Shown here: one piece after another, positions 34,349-42,560 of the stretch | How the letters are laid out: the number at the start of each line of letters is the position of its first letter | How positions within the stretch are numbered: the stretch's first letter is position 1 | Source: Halostagnicola kamekurae | Lineage (GTDB): Archaea > Halobacteriota > Halobacteria > Halobacteriales > Natrialbaceae | Assembly (NCBI RefSeq): GCF_900116205.1 | Contig: NZ_FOZS01000002.1 | Span: 1,116,001 to 1,180,000 of the forward strand | Reading direction: 5' to 3' | DNA: 64,000 nucleotides | The notes under the pieces: model-generated | The model's database searches: none | What the model saw: the letters and a program-made list of their open reading frames with translations, nothing else | What the model was told of the DNA's origin: nothing | Program-made: the position numbers and the translations under genes

Positions 34349-37300
34349 ATGAACCGTGGTATCGCGGATCTCGATCGATCGTCGATCCACGTTCTCGTCG
34401 CGGGCACGTCGCCGTGGACCTCGGCAGTCGCCTCGTCGCTCGAGTCGAGCGACCTATCGGTCGAGGGGCCGGTCGATCGGCTCGACTCCGAGCGCCTCGA
34501 GGATGCCGATTGTCTGCTCACGAACGACCGAACGGCGCTCTCGAGCGTCGACCCGACGGTCCCGGTAATCGTCTCAGTTGACGACGAGCAACCGCAGATC
34601 GGTCGGCTCCTCGAGGCGGGCGCGACGGACGTGATTCGAAGCGACGACGCGCGGAACTCGAGTCTGCTCACCCATCGGATCGAGCGAGCGATCGCGTGTT
34701 CGCCGTCCCGATCGGACGCGGCGAGTGACCGCCTGTGTCGAAAACTGCTCGAGCACACTCGAGAGCCGATACTGGTACTGGACGAAGATCGGCGACAGCG
34801 ATTCGTCAGTCCGGCTATCGAGCGGTTTACCGGCACCGGACCCGAAGCGTGTCGGGGCGAACTCATCGACGACGTGATCCATCCGGCCGACGCAGACGAT
34901 TTCGTCGAGGCGTTCGAGTCGGTTATCGCGGGCGGACCGGGAACCACGACGACCTGCGAGTACCGGTTCCAGCACGCGGACGACACCTGGCACGTTCACG
35001 AGGCCGTCCTCACGAACGAACTCGACGACGGCGTGATCGACGGCGTCACCGTTGCGATCCGTGACCGCACCGAGAGTACGCAAATCGAGCGGGAGTTGCG
35101 CAAATCGTTCGAACGAGTGACCGACGCGTTCATCGCGCTCGATTCGCAGAACAGGTTCACGTACGTCAACGACCGCGCCGAGGAGTTCCTCGGATTCTCC
35201 CGATCGGAGCTGATCGGTCGACAGTTCCTCGACGTCTTTCCCGAACTCGAGGGAACCGAATTCGAGGCCGAGTCCCTCGACGTGATCGACAGTCAGGAGC
35301 CGAGAACGGTCGAAGGCTACCTCGAGCGATACCAGCGCTGGATCGAAGCCCGGCTGTTCCCGTCGGAATCCGGCATCTCGATCTACTTCCGGGACGTCTC
35401 CGATCGAGTCGACCGCGAACGAACGCTCGTCGAACGGACCGAGCGCCTCGAGACCATCATCGAGAACGTTCCCCTCATCGTTTCGGTCCTCGACGACAAG
35501 GGGACCTTCACGTTCTCGAGGGGGAAGGCCCTCGAGCGGCTCGATCTCGAACCCGGCGAGGTCGTCGGCGAATCGTTTTTCGACGAGTTCGGCGAGTATC
35601 GGGCTGCCTGTGCCGACGCGGAGCGGGCCCTCGAGGGCGCTCCCGTCCACTCCCGCCGACGGATCGGCGACCGCGTGTTCGAGACGTGGTACCGTCCGAT
35701 CATGGACGGCGAGACCGTCGACAGGGTCATCAACGCGTCGGTCGACGTCACGGAGCGAGCGCAGTACGAGGACACCTTGAGCGCGCTGCAGGAAGCGACT
35801 CGACACCTGCTTTCGGTCGATACGAAACAGGAGGCCTGCGAGTACATCGTCGACGTCGCCGCCGACGTCCTCGACCTCGATACCGTCGTGTTCCGCTTCG
35901 ACGAGCGGGCGAACGAGCTCGTTCCCGCCGCCTCCGGCGCTGAGATCGAAGACTCGATAGAAATCCCGGACCGATTCACGCCGGGCGACAGCATCGCCTG
36001 GGAGACGTTCGTCGCCGGCGAACCGCGGCTGTTCGACGACATCAGAGACTCTCCGGCGCTGTACGACGAATCGACGAGCGTTCGAAGCGCCCTCTACGTC
36101 CCGTTCGGCGAACACGGCGTGATCGCCGCGGTGTCGACGGAGCGCGGTCGATACGACGAGGAGACGTTCGAACTCGCGCAGTTGTTCGGCGCGACCGCCG
36201 AGGCCGCGCTGGATCGGATCGGGCGGACGCACCGCCTTCGCGAGCGCGAACAGGAACTCGAGCGACAGAACACGCGCCTCGAGCGCCTGAACCGCGCGAG
36301 CCGGTTGCGCGAGGAGATCGAAGAGCACCTGCTGCGTGCGAACACGCGCTCGGAGATCGAAAGCGGGATCTGCGAGCGACTGGCGTCGATGACCGAGTGT
36401 TCGTTCGCGTGGATCGGCGAGCCGGATCCGGGCGGGAACCACGTCGTGCCTCGAGCGGACGCCGGACACGGAACCGGCTATCTCGAGTCGGTGTCGGTGA
36501 CGACCGTCGACGACTCGGCGACGGAGCCCGCGGGCCGAACGGTCCGCACCCGGCAGCCGACCTACGTCGAAAACGTCGCCAGCGACCTCCGAAACGGGGA
36601 GTGGCGAACCGAAGCGCTCTCTCGAAACTTCCAGTCGGTCTACGCCGTCCCGCTGGTCTACGACGAGTTTACCTACGGCGTACTGATCCTCTACGGGCCC
36701 CAGTTCGAGGGGTTCGACGAAACGATCAGGTCGATGCTGGCGGAACTCGGCGAGACGATCGCGTACGCGATCGATACGGTCAAACGAACCAACCCGGTGG
36801 GCGAAACCGAGCGAACGGAGATCGAACTCGAGATCGAATCCGGGACGATCGTAAACGCCATTGCCGACGCGTTCGACGTCGAGGGACGCGTCGAGGGAAC
36901 GATTCCGCAGGCCGACGGCTCGACGACCGTCTTCGTCCGAACGGTTCGAGACGCCGCCGAACTCGAGTGGTCGTCGCTCGAGGGCGTCCGGAGCGCGTCG
37001 ATTATTACGGAGACCGAGGACTCCGCGACGGTCCAGATACGCCTCGAGGGGCCGTTTTTCGGCTCGGTCGTCGAGGCAAACGGCGGCGCGTTGCGGGAGT
37101 TGCGGACCGACGGATCGACCGCGCGAGCGACGGTCGACGTCCCCAATACGGTCGACGTCCGAGAAGTGATCTCGGGTATCAACCGCCGCAGGTTCGCCGC
37201 GACGATGGTTTCGAAACGGGACAAATCGTCGACGCACCCGCCAGCGATCGGCCGACGTTCCGGGAAGCCGCTTCTCGAGGAGTTCACCGACCGACAACGG

Positions 37301-37480
37301 GAGGTCGTTCAGACGGCGTTTCACAGCGGATTCTTCGAGTGGCCGCGCCGAACGACCGGGGAAGACGTCGCGGCCTCACTCGATATTTCGCCGCCGGCGT
37401 TTCACAAACACGTCCGCGCGACCGAGCAGACGGTGTTTTCGTCGCTGTTCGATACGGAGATAACCACTGATGGTGGTTAA
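34349..37480 (+). CDS. multi-PAS/GAF bacterio-opsin activator-type regulator
   Basis: This 1043-residue protein has a degenerate receiver-like N-terminus (~1-100; PVIVSVDDEQPQIGRLLEAG), three PAS domains (~120-240, 250-360, 365-480), two GAF domains (~485-625 and 650-800), the GAF/HTH-associated domain (~825-970) and a C-terminal HTH_10 (FTDRQREVVQTAFHSGFFEW, ISPPAFHKHVRATEQ). It is a one-component or phosphorelay-linked transcription factor; ligands are unknown. The receiver-like part lacks the usual phosphorylated Asp context. The stop codon lies in overlapping inverted repeats, and a HalOD1 gene follows. Confidence 0.93.
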   Translation: MNRGIADLDRSSIHVLVAGTSPWTSAVASSLESSDLSVEGPVDRLDSERLEDADCLLTNDRTALSSVDPTVPVIVSVDDEQPQIGRLLEAGATDVIRSDDARNSSLLTHRIERAIACSPSRSDAASDRLCRKLLEHTREPILVLDEDRRQRFVSPAIERFTGTGPEACRGELIDDVIHPADADDFVEAFESVIAGGPGTTTTCEYRFQHADDTWHVHEAVLTNELDDGVIDGVTVAIRDRTESTQIERELRKSFERVTDAFIALDSQNRFTYVNDRAEEFLGFSRSELIGRQFLDVFPELEGTEFEAESLDVIDSQEPRTVEGYLERYQRWIEARLFPSESGISIYFRDVSDRVDRERTLVERTERLETIIENVPLIVSVLDDKGTFTFSRGKALERLDLEPGEVVGESFFDEFGEYRAACADAERALEGAPVHSRRRIGDRVFETWYRPIMDGETVDRVINASVDVTERAQYEDTLSALQEATRHLLSVDTKQEACEYIVDVAADVLDLDTVVFRFDERANELVPAASGAEIEDSIEIPDRFTPGDSIAWETFVAGEPRLFDDIRDSPALYDESTSVRSALYVPFGEHGVIAAVSTERGRYDEETFELAQLFGATAEAALDRIGRTHRLREREQELERQNTRLERLNRASRLREEIEEHLLRANTRSEIESGICERLASMTECSFAWIGEPDPGGNHVVPRADAGHGTGYLESVSVTTVDDSATEPAGRTVRTRQPTYVENVASDLRNGEWRTEALSRNFQSVYAVPLVYDEFTYGVLILYGPQFEGFDETIRSMLAELGETIAYAIDTVKRTNPVGETERTEIELEIESGTIVNAIADAFDVEGRVEGTIPQADGSTTVFVRTVRDAAELEWSSLEGVRSASIITETEDSATVQIRLEGPFFGSVVEANGGALRELRTDGSTARATVDVPNTVDVREVISGINRRRFAATMVSKRDKSSTHPPAIGRRSGKPLLEEFTDRQREVVQTAFHSGFFEWPRRTTGEDVAASLDISPPAFHKHVRATEQTVFSSLFDTEITTDGG

Positions 37481-37520
37481 CTGATTAACCCCATCTCAGA
37501 TCGGCCATTACACAGTTAAC
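37461..37520. promoter_or_regulatory. overlapping inverted repeats with GGTTAA/TTAACC half-sites
   Basis: TAACCAC-TGATG-GTGGTTA (37461-37479) overlaps GGTTAA-CTGA-TTAACC (37475-37490), and a further GTTAAC palindrome is at 37515-37520. They span the stop codon of the large regulator and precede the HalOD1 gene (37592). They may be a protein-binding operator or alternative RNA hairpins. Confidence 0.45.
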
Positions 37521-37591
37521 GGTCAAACTCTTTACCGCGACTCTCAAAGTGGGCGCTGTCTCCGAGACGCGTATGGGGATACGCAAATACC

Positions 37592-37897
37592 ATGACCGAA
37601 ATGACTACAGAGTCTTCGCTTACGACTGACGAGCAAAACGTTACACAGTACAACCGACTCGACTCACGACCGATCAGCGTCGCCGTCGCCGAAGCGGTCG
37701 CCGAGTTCTGCGACGAGGAGGTGACGGAACTCGAGCCGCTCCACTACGCGATCAACGCCGACGCCCTCGAGCGACTGTTCGAACCCCGGTCGAACGGCCT
37801 TCGATCCGGCGGATCGGTCACCTTCGAGTACAACGAGTGTCTGGTGACGGTAACCGCCGACGGCGAGATCACCGTCGAGTCTGGCTCGCTCGAGTAA
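37592..37897 (+). CDS. HalOD1 output-domain protein
   Basis: This 101-residue protein has the haloarchaeal output domain HalOD1: RPISVAVAEAVAEFCDEEV, LEPLHYAINADALERLFEP and the terminal strand pair VTFEYNECLVTVTADGEITV. HalOD1 occurs alone or attached to receivers and is thought to mediate signalling output; the mechanism is unknown. Its position just after a Bat-type regulator suggests regulation by it or a common response. The start ATG at 37592 is followed by MTEMTTESS; a second Met is three codons later. Confidence 0.85.
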   Translation: MTEMTTESSLTTDEQNVTQYNRLDSRPISVAVAEAVAEFCDEEVTELEPLHYAINADALERLFEPRSNGLRSGGSVTFEYNECLVTVTADGEITVESGSLE

Positions 37898-38140
37898 ACG
37901 GATCGAATTCGTCTTCTCCCGTCCATCGATACCCGGCCGAGTGGAGGGAAACAGCTATGTATTGTCGAATGTTACCAGTGTGCATGAAACCTGGCGAAGC
38001 GGGACGGACGATGAAAGACGTGAGCCACACGCCCCCGAACGGCAACTCGGTTACGAACGTCTGGGACCGGGGCAAAGTCGAGTAACCGGACTCGCCCACT
38101 CGGGTCGCCGTTTGAATTTCCGACCCGAAGTCGGCCAACG

Positions 38141-38148
38141 TTTATAAT
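38141..38148 (+). promoter_or_regulatory. TATA box for the glycine-zipper gene
   Basis: TTTATAAT lies with its centre about 27 bases before the ATG at 38171. That matches the haloarchaeal spacing from TATA box to transcription start, so the transcript would be leaderless, starting at or beside the ATG. An in-frame ATG at 38147 overlaps the box itself and cannot be used. Confidence 0.65.
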
Positions 38149-38170
38149 GGACACTCACGAAACTAGTCGT

Positions 38171-38395
38171 ATGAAAAGCGAGATCAAACGACGGCTGAGC
38201 CGCGCACGCTACGCTGCAATCGGCGCGGCGGTCGGCGCGGCGATCGGCGGGTTCGTGAGCAGAAACGGCGCGAGTACCGGCGGCGCAATCGGCGGGGTCG
38301 TCGGAGCGGTGGTCGGTGAAAAGCGGATCGCCGCGAGTTCACTCGTCGGCCGAGTCAAAGATCGGGACGGAGCCAGACCCGCGGACGGAGACTGA
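38171..38395 (+). CDS. glycine-zipper small membrane protein
   Basis: This 74-residue protein is taken from MKSEIKRRLSRARYAAIGAA, because the TATA box at 38141-38148 is positioned for a leaderless transcript there. The middle part is a glycine zipper (AAIGAAVGAAIGGFVSR, TGGAIGGVVGAVVGEKR) with small residues at regular spacing, the pattern of membrane-inserting proteins. The N-terminus is basic and the C-terminus is mixed. Function unknown; bacterial relatives in style are outer-membrane-associated lipoproteins, but here there is no lipobox. Confidence 0.7.
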   Translation: MKSEIKRRLSRARYAAIGAAVGAAIGGFVSRNGASTGGAIGGVVGAVVGEKRIAASSLVGRVKDRDGARPADGD

Positions 38396-38424
38396 ATCGA
38401 ATCGCTTCGATCGGTCGCATCGGC

Positions 38425-38429
38425 TCGTT
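38425..38429 (+). terminator. T-tract terminator candidate
   Basis: TTTTT occurs 30 bases after the glycine-zipper stop, within the short convergent gap to the LLM gene. Haloarchaeal termination often uses short T runs. No hairpin is associated. Confidence 0.35.
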
Positions 38430-38452
38430 TTTGGTCTCGAGAGAACGCTCTT

Positions 38453-39460
38453 TTAGACGAGTTCTCCGAGCGCCTCCATCGTTCGCTCGATGTCCGCCTC
38501 GGCCGCCCCGCGAACCGATCCGACTCGAACGGCGTCGACGCCATCGATCGCCGCGTAGGATTCGACCCAGTCGCGAACTTCTTCGGGTGTGCCGGCGGGG
38601 GCGAGTTCGTCGAGCAGTTCGTCGGGCAGCGCCGCCGCCATCGCCTCCGTGTCCCGCTCGCTCCAGGCCTCCCTAATTTCCGAAACCACCGATCGATACC
38701 CCTGTTCGGCGACTGAATCACCATAGTAGGGCCCGTACGCGCCGAGCATGAACGCGAGCGTCGACCGCGCGAGCCGACGCGCTCGTTCGCGATCCTCCGA
38801 GGCGATTCCCCGAACGATCGGGCTCACTCTGAGCGCAGAGCGGTCCCGCCCGGCGAGGTCGGCACCGCGTTCTAAGTCCTCGAGTCGCGTCTCGAGCCCG
38901 TCCGCCGTGAACAGCTGCGGTGCCCAGCCGTCGCCGAAGCGACCGGCCATTTCGGTCGCTTTGGGACCGAGCGTCGCGACGTCTATCGGCGGCGGGCGCT
39001 CGGGTAGGTCACGTTCGTAGTCCAGTCCGGCAATGTCGAAGATCTCACCCTCGTAAGCGGGCGTTCCGTTCTCGTAGACCGTTCGGATGATCTCGATCGT
39101 TTCGCGCGTCCGACGCAGCGGTCGATCGAAATCCGACCCGTGCCAGCGTTCGGTGATCGCCGGCGAACTCGGGCCGAGGCCGATGCGGTAGCGGCCGTCG
39201 GACACCTCCTGAAGCGTGAGGGCGGTCTGGGCCAGCATCGCTGGCGAGCGACCGAACGGGGAAATAACGTCGTTGGAGATACCGATGTCGCTCGTCCGAT
39301 CGGCGACGAGCGTCAGGGCCGGAACGACGTTCCACCCGGTCGTTTCGCCCATCGTGACGCGACTGAATCCGAGCGATTCGGCGAGGCGTGCGCGCTCGGC
39401 GACCGACTGGGGCGTGTCGTGAGAGTCGAGTCTCACGAGGAGGTCGAGGTCGGCGTTCAC
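38453..39460 (-). CDS. LLM-class (F420/flavin-dependent) oxidoreductase
   Basis: This 335-residue bacterial-luciferase-like TIM-barrel protein starts at GTG 39460 (VNADLDLLVRLDSHD). GGAGG eight bases before it supports this start. Family landmarks are RLAESLGFSRVTMGE, ISPFGRSPAMLAQTALTLQE, GRYRIGLGPSSPAI and LGPKATEMAGRFGDGWAP. In haloarchaea such proteins are F420-dependent and related to methylene-tetrahydromethanopterin reductase; the substrate is unknown. A 14-codon frame starting at 39501 ends in a TGA overlapping the GTG start. Confidence 0.88.
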   Translation of the reverse strand: MNADLDLLVRLDSHDTPQSVAERARLAESLGFSRVTMGETTGWNVVPALTLVADRTSDIGISNDVISPFGRSPAMLAQTALTLQEVSDGRYRIGLGPSSPAITERWHGSDFDRPLRRTRETIEIIRTVYENGTPAYEGEIFDIAGLDYERDLPERPPPIDVATLGPKATEMAGRFGDGWAPQLFTADGLETRLEDLERGADLAGRDRSALRVSPIVRGIASEDRERARRLARSTLAFMLGAYGPYYGDSVAEQGYRSVVSEIREAWSERDTEAMAAALPDELLDELAPAGTPEEVRDWVESYAAIDGVDAVRVGSVRGAAEADIERTMEALGELV

Positions 39461-39501
39461 TGTGCTGCCCTCCGGCCGGCGACCGCAGCGGTCGTTGCCA
39501 T
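39457..39501 (-). other. possible leaderless 14-codon upstream ORF
   Basis: ATG at 39501 opens MATTAAVAGRRAAQ and ends in a TGA that shares GTGA with the LLM gene start. The TATA box at 39525-39532 is centred 27 bases before this ATG, so transcription would start at the ATG itself. It may be translated and couple translation into the LLM gene, or be fortuitous. Confidence 0.35.
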
Positions 39502-39524
39502 TACCTCCATTGGCGTGTTGAATC

Positions 39525-39532
39525 ATTATAAA
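39525..39532 (-). promoter_or_regulatory. TATA box of the LLM gene
   Basis: Read on the minus strand this is TTTATAAT, centred about 27 bases upstream of 39501. The predicted transcription start therefore lies about 41 bases before the GTG start of the oxidoreductase, leaving room for the Shine-Dalgarno-like GGAGG. Confidence 0.55.
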
Positions 39533-39572
39533 CTTCTGCGTCGAGCTACCGCTCCCCGTCGGATCGTCGCGG

Positions 39573-39773
39573 AGGGCGATCGCCCTCGGCGGAACCGCGA
39601 CGGGCGAACACGACATCGGACTCGGTAAACGCGACTCCCTCGAGGACGAACACGGCAGTCACGCCACGGACGCGATGAGAGCGATCAAGCGGACGTTCGA
39701 CCCGGACGGGATTCTCAACCCCGGAAAGATATTTCCGGAACGCGCGGACAGCGACGAGGGTCGGAGTCGGTGA
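39573..39773 (+). pseudogene. C-terminal remnant of a GlcD-type FAD-linked oxidase
   Basis: The frame reads RRAIALGGTATGEHDIGLGK and then KRDSLEDEH, followed by AMRAIKRTFDPDGILNPGKI and FPERADSDEG before a TGA. This is the C-terminus of glycolate/D-lactate oxidase (FAD_binding_4 / FAD-oxidase_C) proteins, including GEH-x-x-G and LNPGKIF. Only ~65 residues of ~450 or more are left; there is no start, and the frame closes at 39519. The rest has been replaced by the start region of the divergent LLM gene, so an old deletion or rearrangement removed the gene body. Confidence 0.75.
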
Positions 39774-39829
39774 CGATCACCGCCGAAATTGGCTGCAGTA
39801 TTATGGGTTTCTCCGTCGTTATTCGTGCT

Positions 39830-40690
39830 ATGTCACTGTCACGACACGGGTCCGGCTTCGAGGCGACCGCTCGGGCATACCTCTCGCAGGTCCACCCCGT
39901 GTTCATGTTGCCGCCCCTCGCCGCCGCCGTGTTCGGTGCGATCCTCGCCCGTGAAATCGATCCGGCGCTCGCGACGATCCACGTCGTCGCAATCTTCGCG
40001 GCCGTGTACACCGCCCACGTCAAAGACGGGTACGTCGATTTTCACGGGCGGGGCGAAGACGACGACCACCCGCTCACCGAGCGCGGGTGTCGCCTCGCGC
40101 TCGCGGCATCGACCGTCGTTTTCGTCGCGTGTTGTCTCCTTCTCTGGGCGCTGGTCGGACCGATCGCCGTCGCGCTCACTGCGCCGACGTGGGTAATCGC
40201 GTACCACCACGCGCCGCAACTCGATACGAATCCCGTGACGGCGACGACCGGATATCCCCTCGGGATCTCCCTCGCCATCCTCGGCGGCTTTTTCGTCCAG
40301 ACCGGGACGCTCACCCCCGTCGTCGTCGCGTTCGCGCTCGTCTTCCTCACGCTGCTGTCGGGAATCAAAGTGATCGACGACTCGCAGGATTACGAGTACG
40401 ACCGCTCGATCCGAAAACGAACCGTCGCCGTCGCGCTCGGTCCGGAACGAGCGACCGCCGTCGCGTACGGGCTGATACTGACGGCCCTGTTCGCCGTCGT
40501 CGGCTTCGCCGCCGTTCGGGTCTTCCCGCCGACCACGGTCCTCGCTTCGCTCGCGTTCGGTGTCGTCGCGCTCTTCGCTCGCCGAAGCGGACCGGAAATC
40601 GCGACCATGCTCCTCGTTCGAGGCTCCTACGTGTTCCTCGCCGTCCTCGTGGCCGCGGTCTGGTTCGAACCCCTCGCTTCGTTGCGGTGA
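39830..40690 (+). CDS. UbiA-family prenyltransferase
   Basis: This 286-residue membrane protein with about eight helices has two acidic motifs: first KDGYVDFHGRGEDDDHP (~D65-D77) and second DDSQDYEYDRSIRKRTVAVALG, the latter with the usual YDxxxxKxTxAVxLG. UbiA enzymes attach isoprenyl chains to aromatic or glycerol acceptors in the membrane (menaquinone, lipid or other). The substrate cannot be fixed. The ATG at 39830 (MSLSRHGSG) is chosen; an alternative Met nine codons upstream adds only a short non-conserved part. Confidence 0.88.
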   Translation: MSLSRHGSGFEATARAYLSQVHPVFMLPPLAAAVFGAILAREIDPALATIHVVAIFAAVYTAHVKDGYVDFHGRGEDDDHPLTERGCRLALAASTVVFVACCLLLWALVGPIAVALTAPTWVIAYHHAPQLDTNPVTATTGYPLGISLAILGGFFVQTGTLTPVVVAFALVFLTLLSGIKVIDDSQDYEYDRSIRKRTVAVALGPERATAVAYGLILTALFAVVGFAAVRVFPPTTVLASLAFGVVALFARRSGPEIATMLLVRGSYVFLAVLVAAVWFEPLASLR

Positions 40691-40702
40691 GCCCCGATCG
40701 CG

Positions 40703-40951
40703 CTAGAAGACCGTTATTAGGTACAGAATCCAGACCGTGACGTTCGTGAGACCGAACGCGGCGAACAGATACCCGATCCACGAACGACTCATCAGGTCCG
40801 TCAGCTTGTAGCCGCTGTAGGTCGCGACGAGACCGACGATCGGAACGAACAGCGACCCGAGCGCGGAAATCACCGCACCCCAGAGGTGGGCCGGGTTCCG
40901 TTCGTTCGCCAGCTTCAGGTCGTCGACGATCGATGGGGTCGTGGAATTCAT
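40703..40951 (-). CDS. small two-helix membrane protein
   Basis: This 82-residue protein has an amphipathic N-terminus (MNSTTPSIVDDLKLANERNP) and two or three hydrophobic segments (AVISALGSLFVPIVGLVATY and YLFAAFGLTNVTVWILYLIT). The stretch is conserved-looking and has no charged residues in the helices. It is convergent with the UbiA gene, 12 bases apart. No function is recognised. Confidence 0.7.
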   Translation of the reverse strand: MNSTTPSIVDDLKLANERNPAHLWGAVISALGSLFVPIVGLVATYSGYKLTDLMSRSWIGYLFAAFGLTNVTVWILYLITVF

Positions 40952-41082
40952 GGCTCTCGAGCGGTGCTACGGGCTAGATACGTTTAAACTGACCGGTCAG
41001 TCAGGATGTTGCGTTACCACAGCGAAGCGTACGTTCGCCAAATTTCGCCGCCAAATTCCGCACAAACCGACCTAGGTTTCGT

Positions 41083-42264
41083 TCAGGAGGCCGTCGAGAC
41101 GATTTTGACGACGTCGCCCTCCTCGAGTTCGTGCGTGTCGGCGATTTCGCGGCTCGATTTCGCGTCGACGGCGTGGAGGTAACCGTCGCCGATGTCGGAG
41201 TGAACTGCGTACGCGAGATCGACAGGCGTCGAGCCGTCGGGTAACAAGAACGCGTCGGGCAACACGTTCCCGCTGCCGTCGGACCACTTCGAGGCATCCT
41301 CGACGGGGTAGGCCGTGATGTACTCGAGCAGGTCGTAGACGGCGTAATCGAGGGCTTGCTGGACGCCGGTACCGTTCCAGTCGGCCATCGTCTCAGAGAG
41401 ATCCGAGAGCGCGTCGCGCTGGGCGTCGCTCACGTCGTCGCCGATCTCGACCGTCTCGTCTCCGGGATCGTACGCCGCGAGTCCGGCGCCGGCCGCCCGT
41501 CTGAGCGCGAGTTCGCCCTCCGCGGTCGTCGGAACGACCGGCTTGTCGAGATCGAGCAAGCGCTCGACGTTCTCCTCGGGCGCGATATCGATCTTGTTCG
41601 CCGCGACGACGATCGGTTTCGTGCGCCGGCGAACGTCTCGAGCGAGGGTTTCTCGGTGGTCGTCTGTCCACTGAATTGGATCGTCGGGGTACTCGAAGTC
41701 CCGAAGCGTGCGGGCGACGTCCGTCGGCGTCGCCCCGAATCCCGTGAGCATGTCGGCGAGCGCGTCGTCGATGTCGAAATCCGGCGACCGAGACTTCCGC
41801 TCGATCGACTCCCAGTTCCGATCGACGATGTCCGCCAGCCAGAGGTCCATCTCTTCTTCGACGAAGTCGATGTCCTCGAGCGGGTCGTGCGTGCCGATGT
41901 CGACGGGTTCGCCCTTCTCGTTGGTGGCGCCCGACGCGTCGACGACGTTGACGATGACGTCCGCGTTCGTCAGTTCGTCGAGGAACTGATTGCCGAGTCC
42001 CTTGCCCTCGTGAGCCCCCGGAACCAGCCCGGCGACGTCGAGCAGTTCGATCGGGACGTACCGTTTGCCGTCCTCGCAGTCGTCGCTCGTACAGCGCTCC
42101 TCGCGCTCGAGACACGGGCAGTCGGTCCGAACGTAGCTCACGCCTCGGTTCGCGTCGATAGTCGTAAAGGGATAGTTGGCGACATCGACTTCTGCCATGG
42201 TCGCCGCGGTGTAGAACGTGGACTTGCCGGCGTTTGGCTTTCCGGCAAGTGCGATCGAGAGCAT
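41083..42264 (-). CDS. ychF: YchF/Obg-like GTPase (OLA1 family)
   Basis: This 393-residue protein starts MLSIALAGKPNAGKSTFYTA. The P-loop is GKPNAGKS at residues 8-15; the switch region is NYPFTTIDANRG; G3 is LLDVAGLVPGAHEGKGLG; G4 is NKID; the C-terminal TGS domain (AYAVHSDIGDGYLHAVDAKS) ends in GDVVKIVSTAS. The archaeal members have a Cys cluster (CPCLEREERCTSDDCEDG) inserted after the switch. It hydrolyses GTP or ATP and binds ribosomes in other lineages. Confidence 0.94.
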   Translation of the reverse strand: MLSIALAGKPNAGKSTFYTAATMAEVDVANYPFTTIDANRGVSYVRTDCPCLEREERCTSDDCEDGKRYVPIELLDVAGLVPGAHEGKGLGNQFLDELTNADVIVNVVDASGATNEKGEPVDIGTHDPLEDIDFVEEEMDLWLADIVDRNWESIERKSRSPDFDIDDALADMLTGFGATPTDVARTLRDFEYPDDPIQWTDDHRETLARDVRRRTKPIVVAANKIDIAPEENVERLLDLDKPVVPTTAEGELALRRAAGAGLAAYDPGDETVEIGDDVSDAQRDALSDLSETMADWNGTGVQQALDYAVYDLLEYITAYPVEDASKWSDGSGNVLPDAFLLPDGSTPVDLAYAVHSDIGDGYLHAVDAKSSREIADTHELEEGDVVKIVSTAS

Positions 42265-42560
42265 ACCTACTCGTCGTTCGGTCCCGAAAACTGTCTTTCG
42301 GTTCAGGGAGTCTGGCGGCGCGGTTCTGGCCCCATCAATGTTCGGGTCTGGCGGTACTCGCCGCCCTGTCGACGGACCGCGCTCGACCTGTGCTGTTCGA
42401 CCGGCCTCGTTCGGCGTGACTCCCTCGTCGGACCGTACTCGACGTGTCCTTGTACGCCGATCGTGGCAAAACCGGGACAGCAGCCGCCCAGAATCCATCC
42501 ACCGACATCCTTTCAGCTGAAGGCTTCGAACTCATCACCGCTGCGCGTGAACGCCCGCAC
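42265..42560. other. intergenic region between divergent ychF and DUF2267 genes
   Basis: About 296 bases. It remains G+C-rich, with no low-complexity or repeat structure that I can see, and no obvious TATA element for the rightward gene. The possible 5' extensions of either gene are basic and not coding-like. Confidence 0.35.

Noticed and set aside
34574-37324. 916-codon open frame on the minus strand opposite the large PAS/GAF regulator
   Set aside because: Same cause: it mirrors the regulator gene, with no recognisable domain.
37957-38085. 42-codon plus-strand ORF between HalOD1 and the glycine-zipper gene
   Set aside because: Possible but no promoter, no Shine-Dalgarno and no recognisable motif; kept out of the gene list.
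39526-39528. In-frame ATG that would lengthen the LLM oxidoreductase
   Set aside because: It sits inside the predicted TATA box and cannot be in the transcript; GTG 39460 with GGAGG is better.
41083-42264. Cys-rich insertion in YchF as possible misassembly
   Set aside because: The Cys cluster (CPCLEREERCTSDDC) is a known addition of archaeal YchF proteins, and the frame is continuous.
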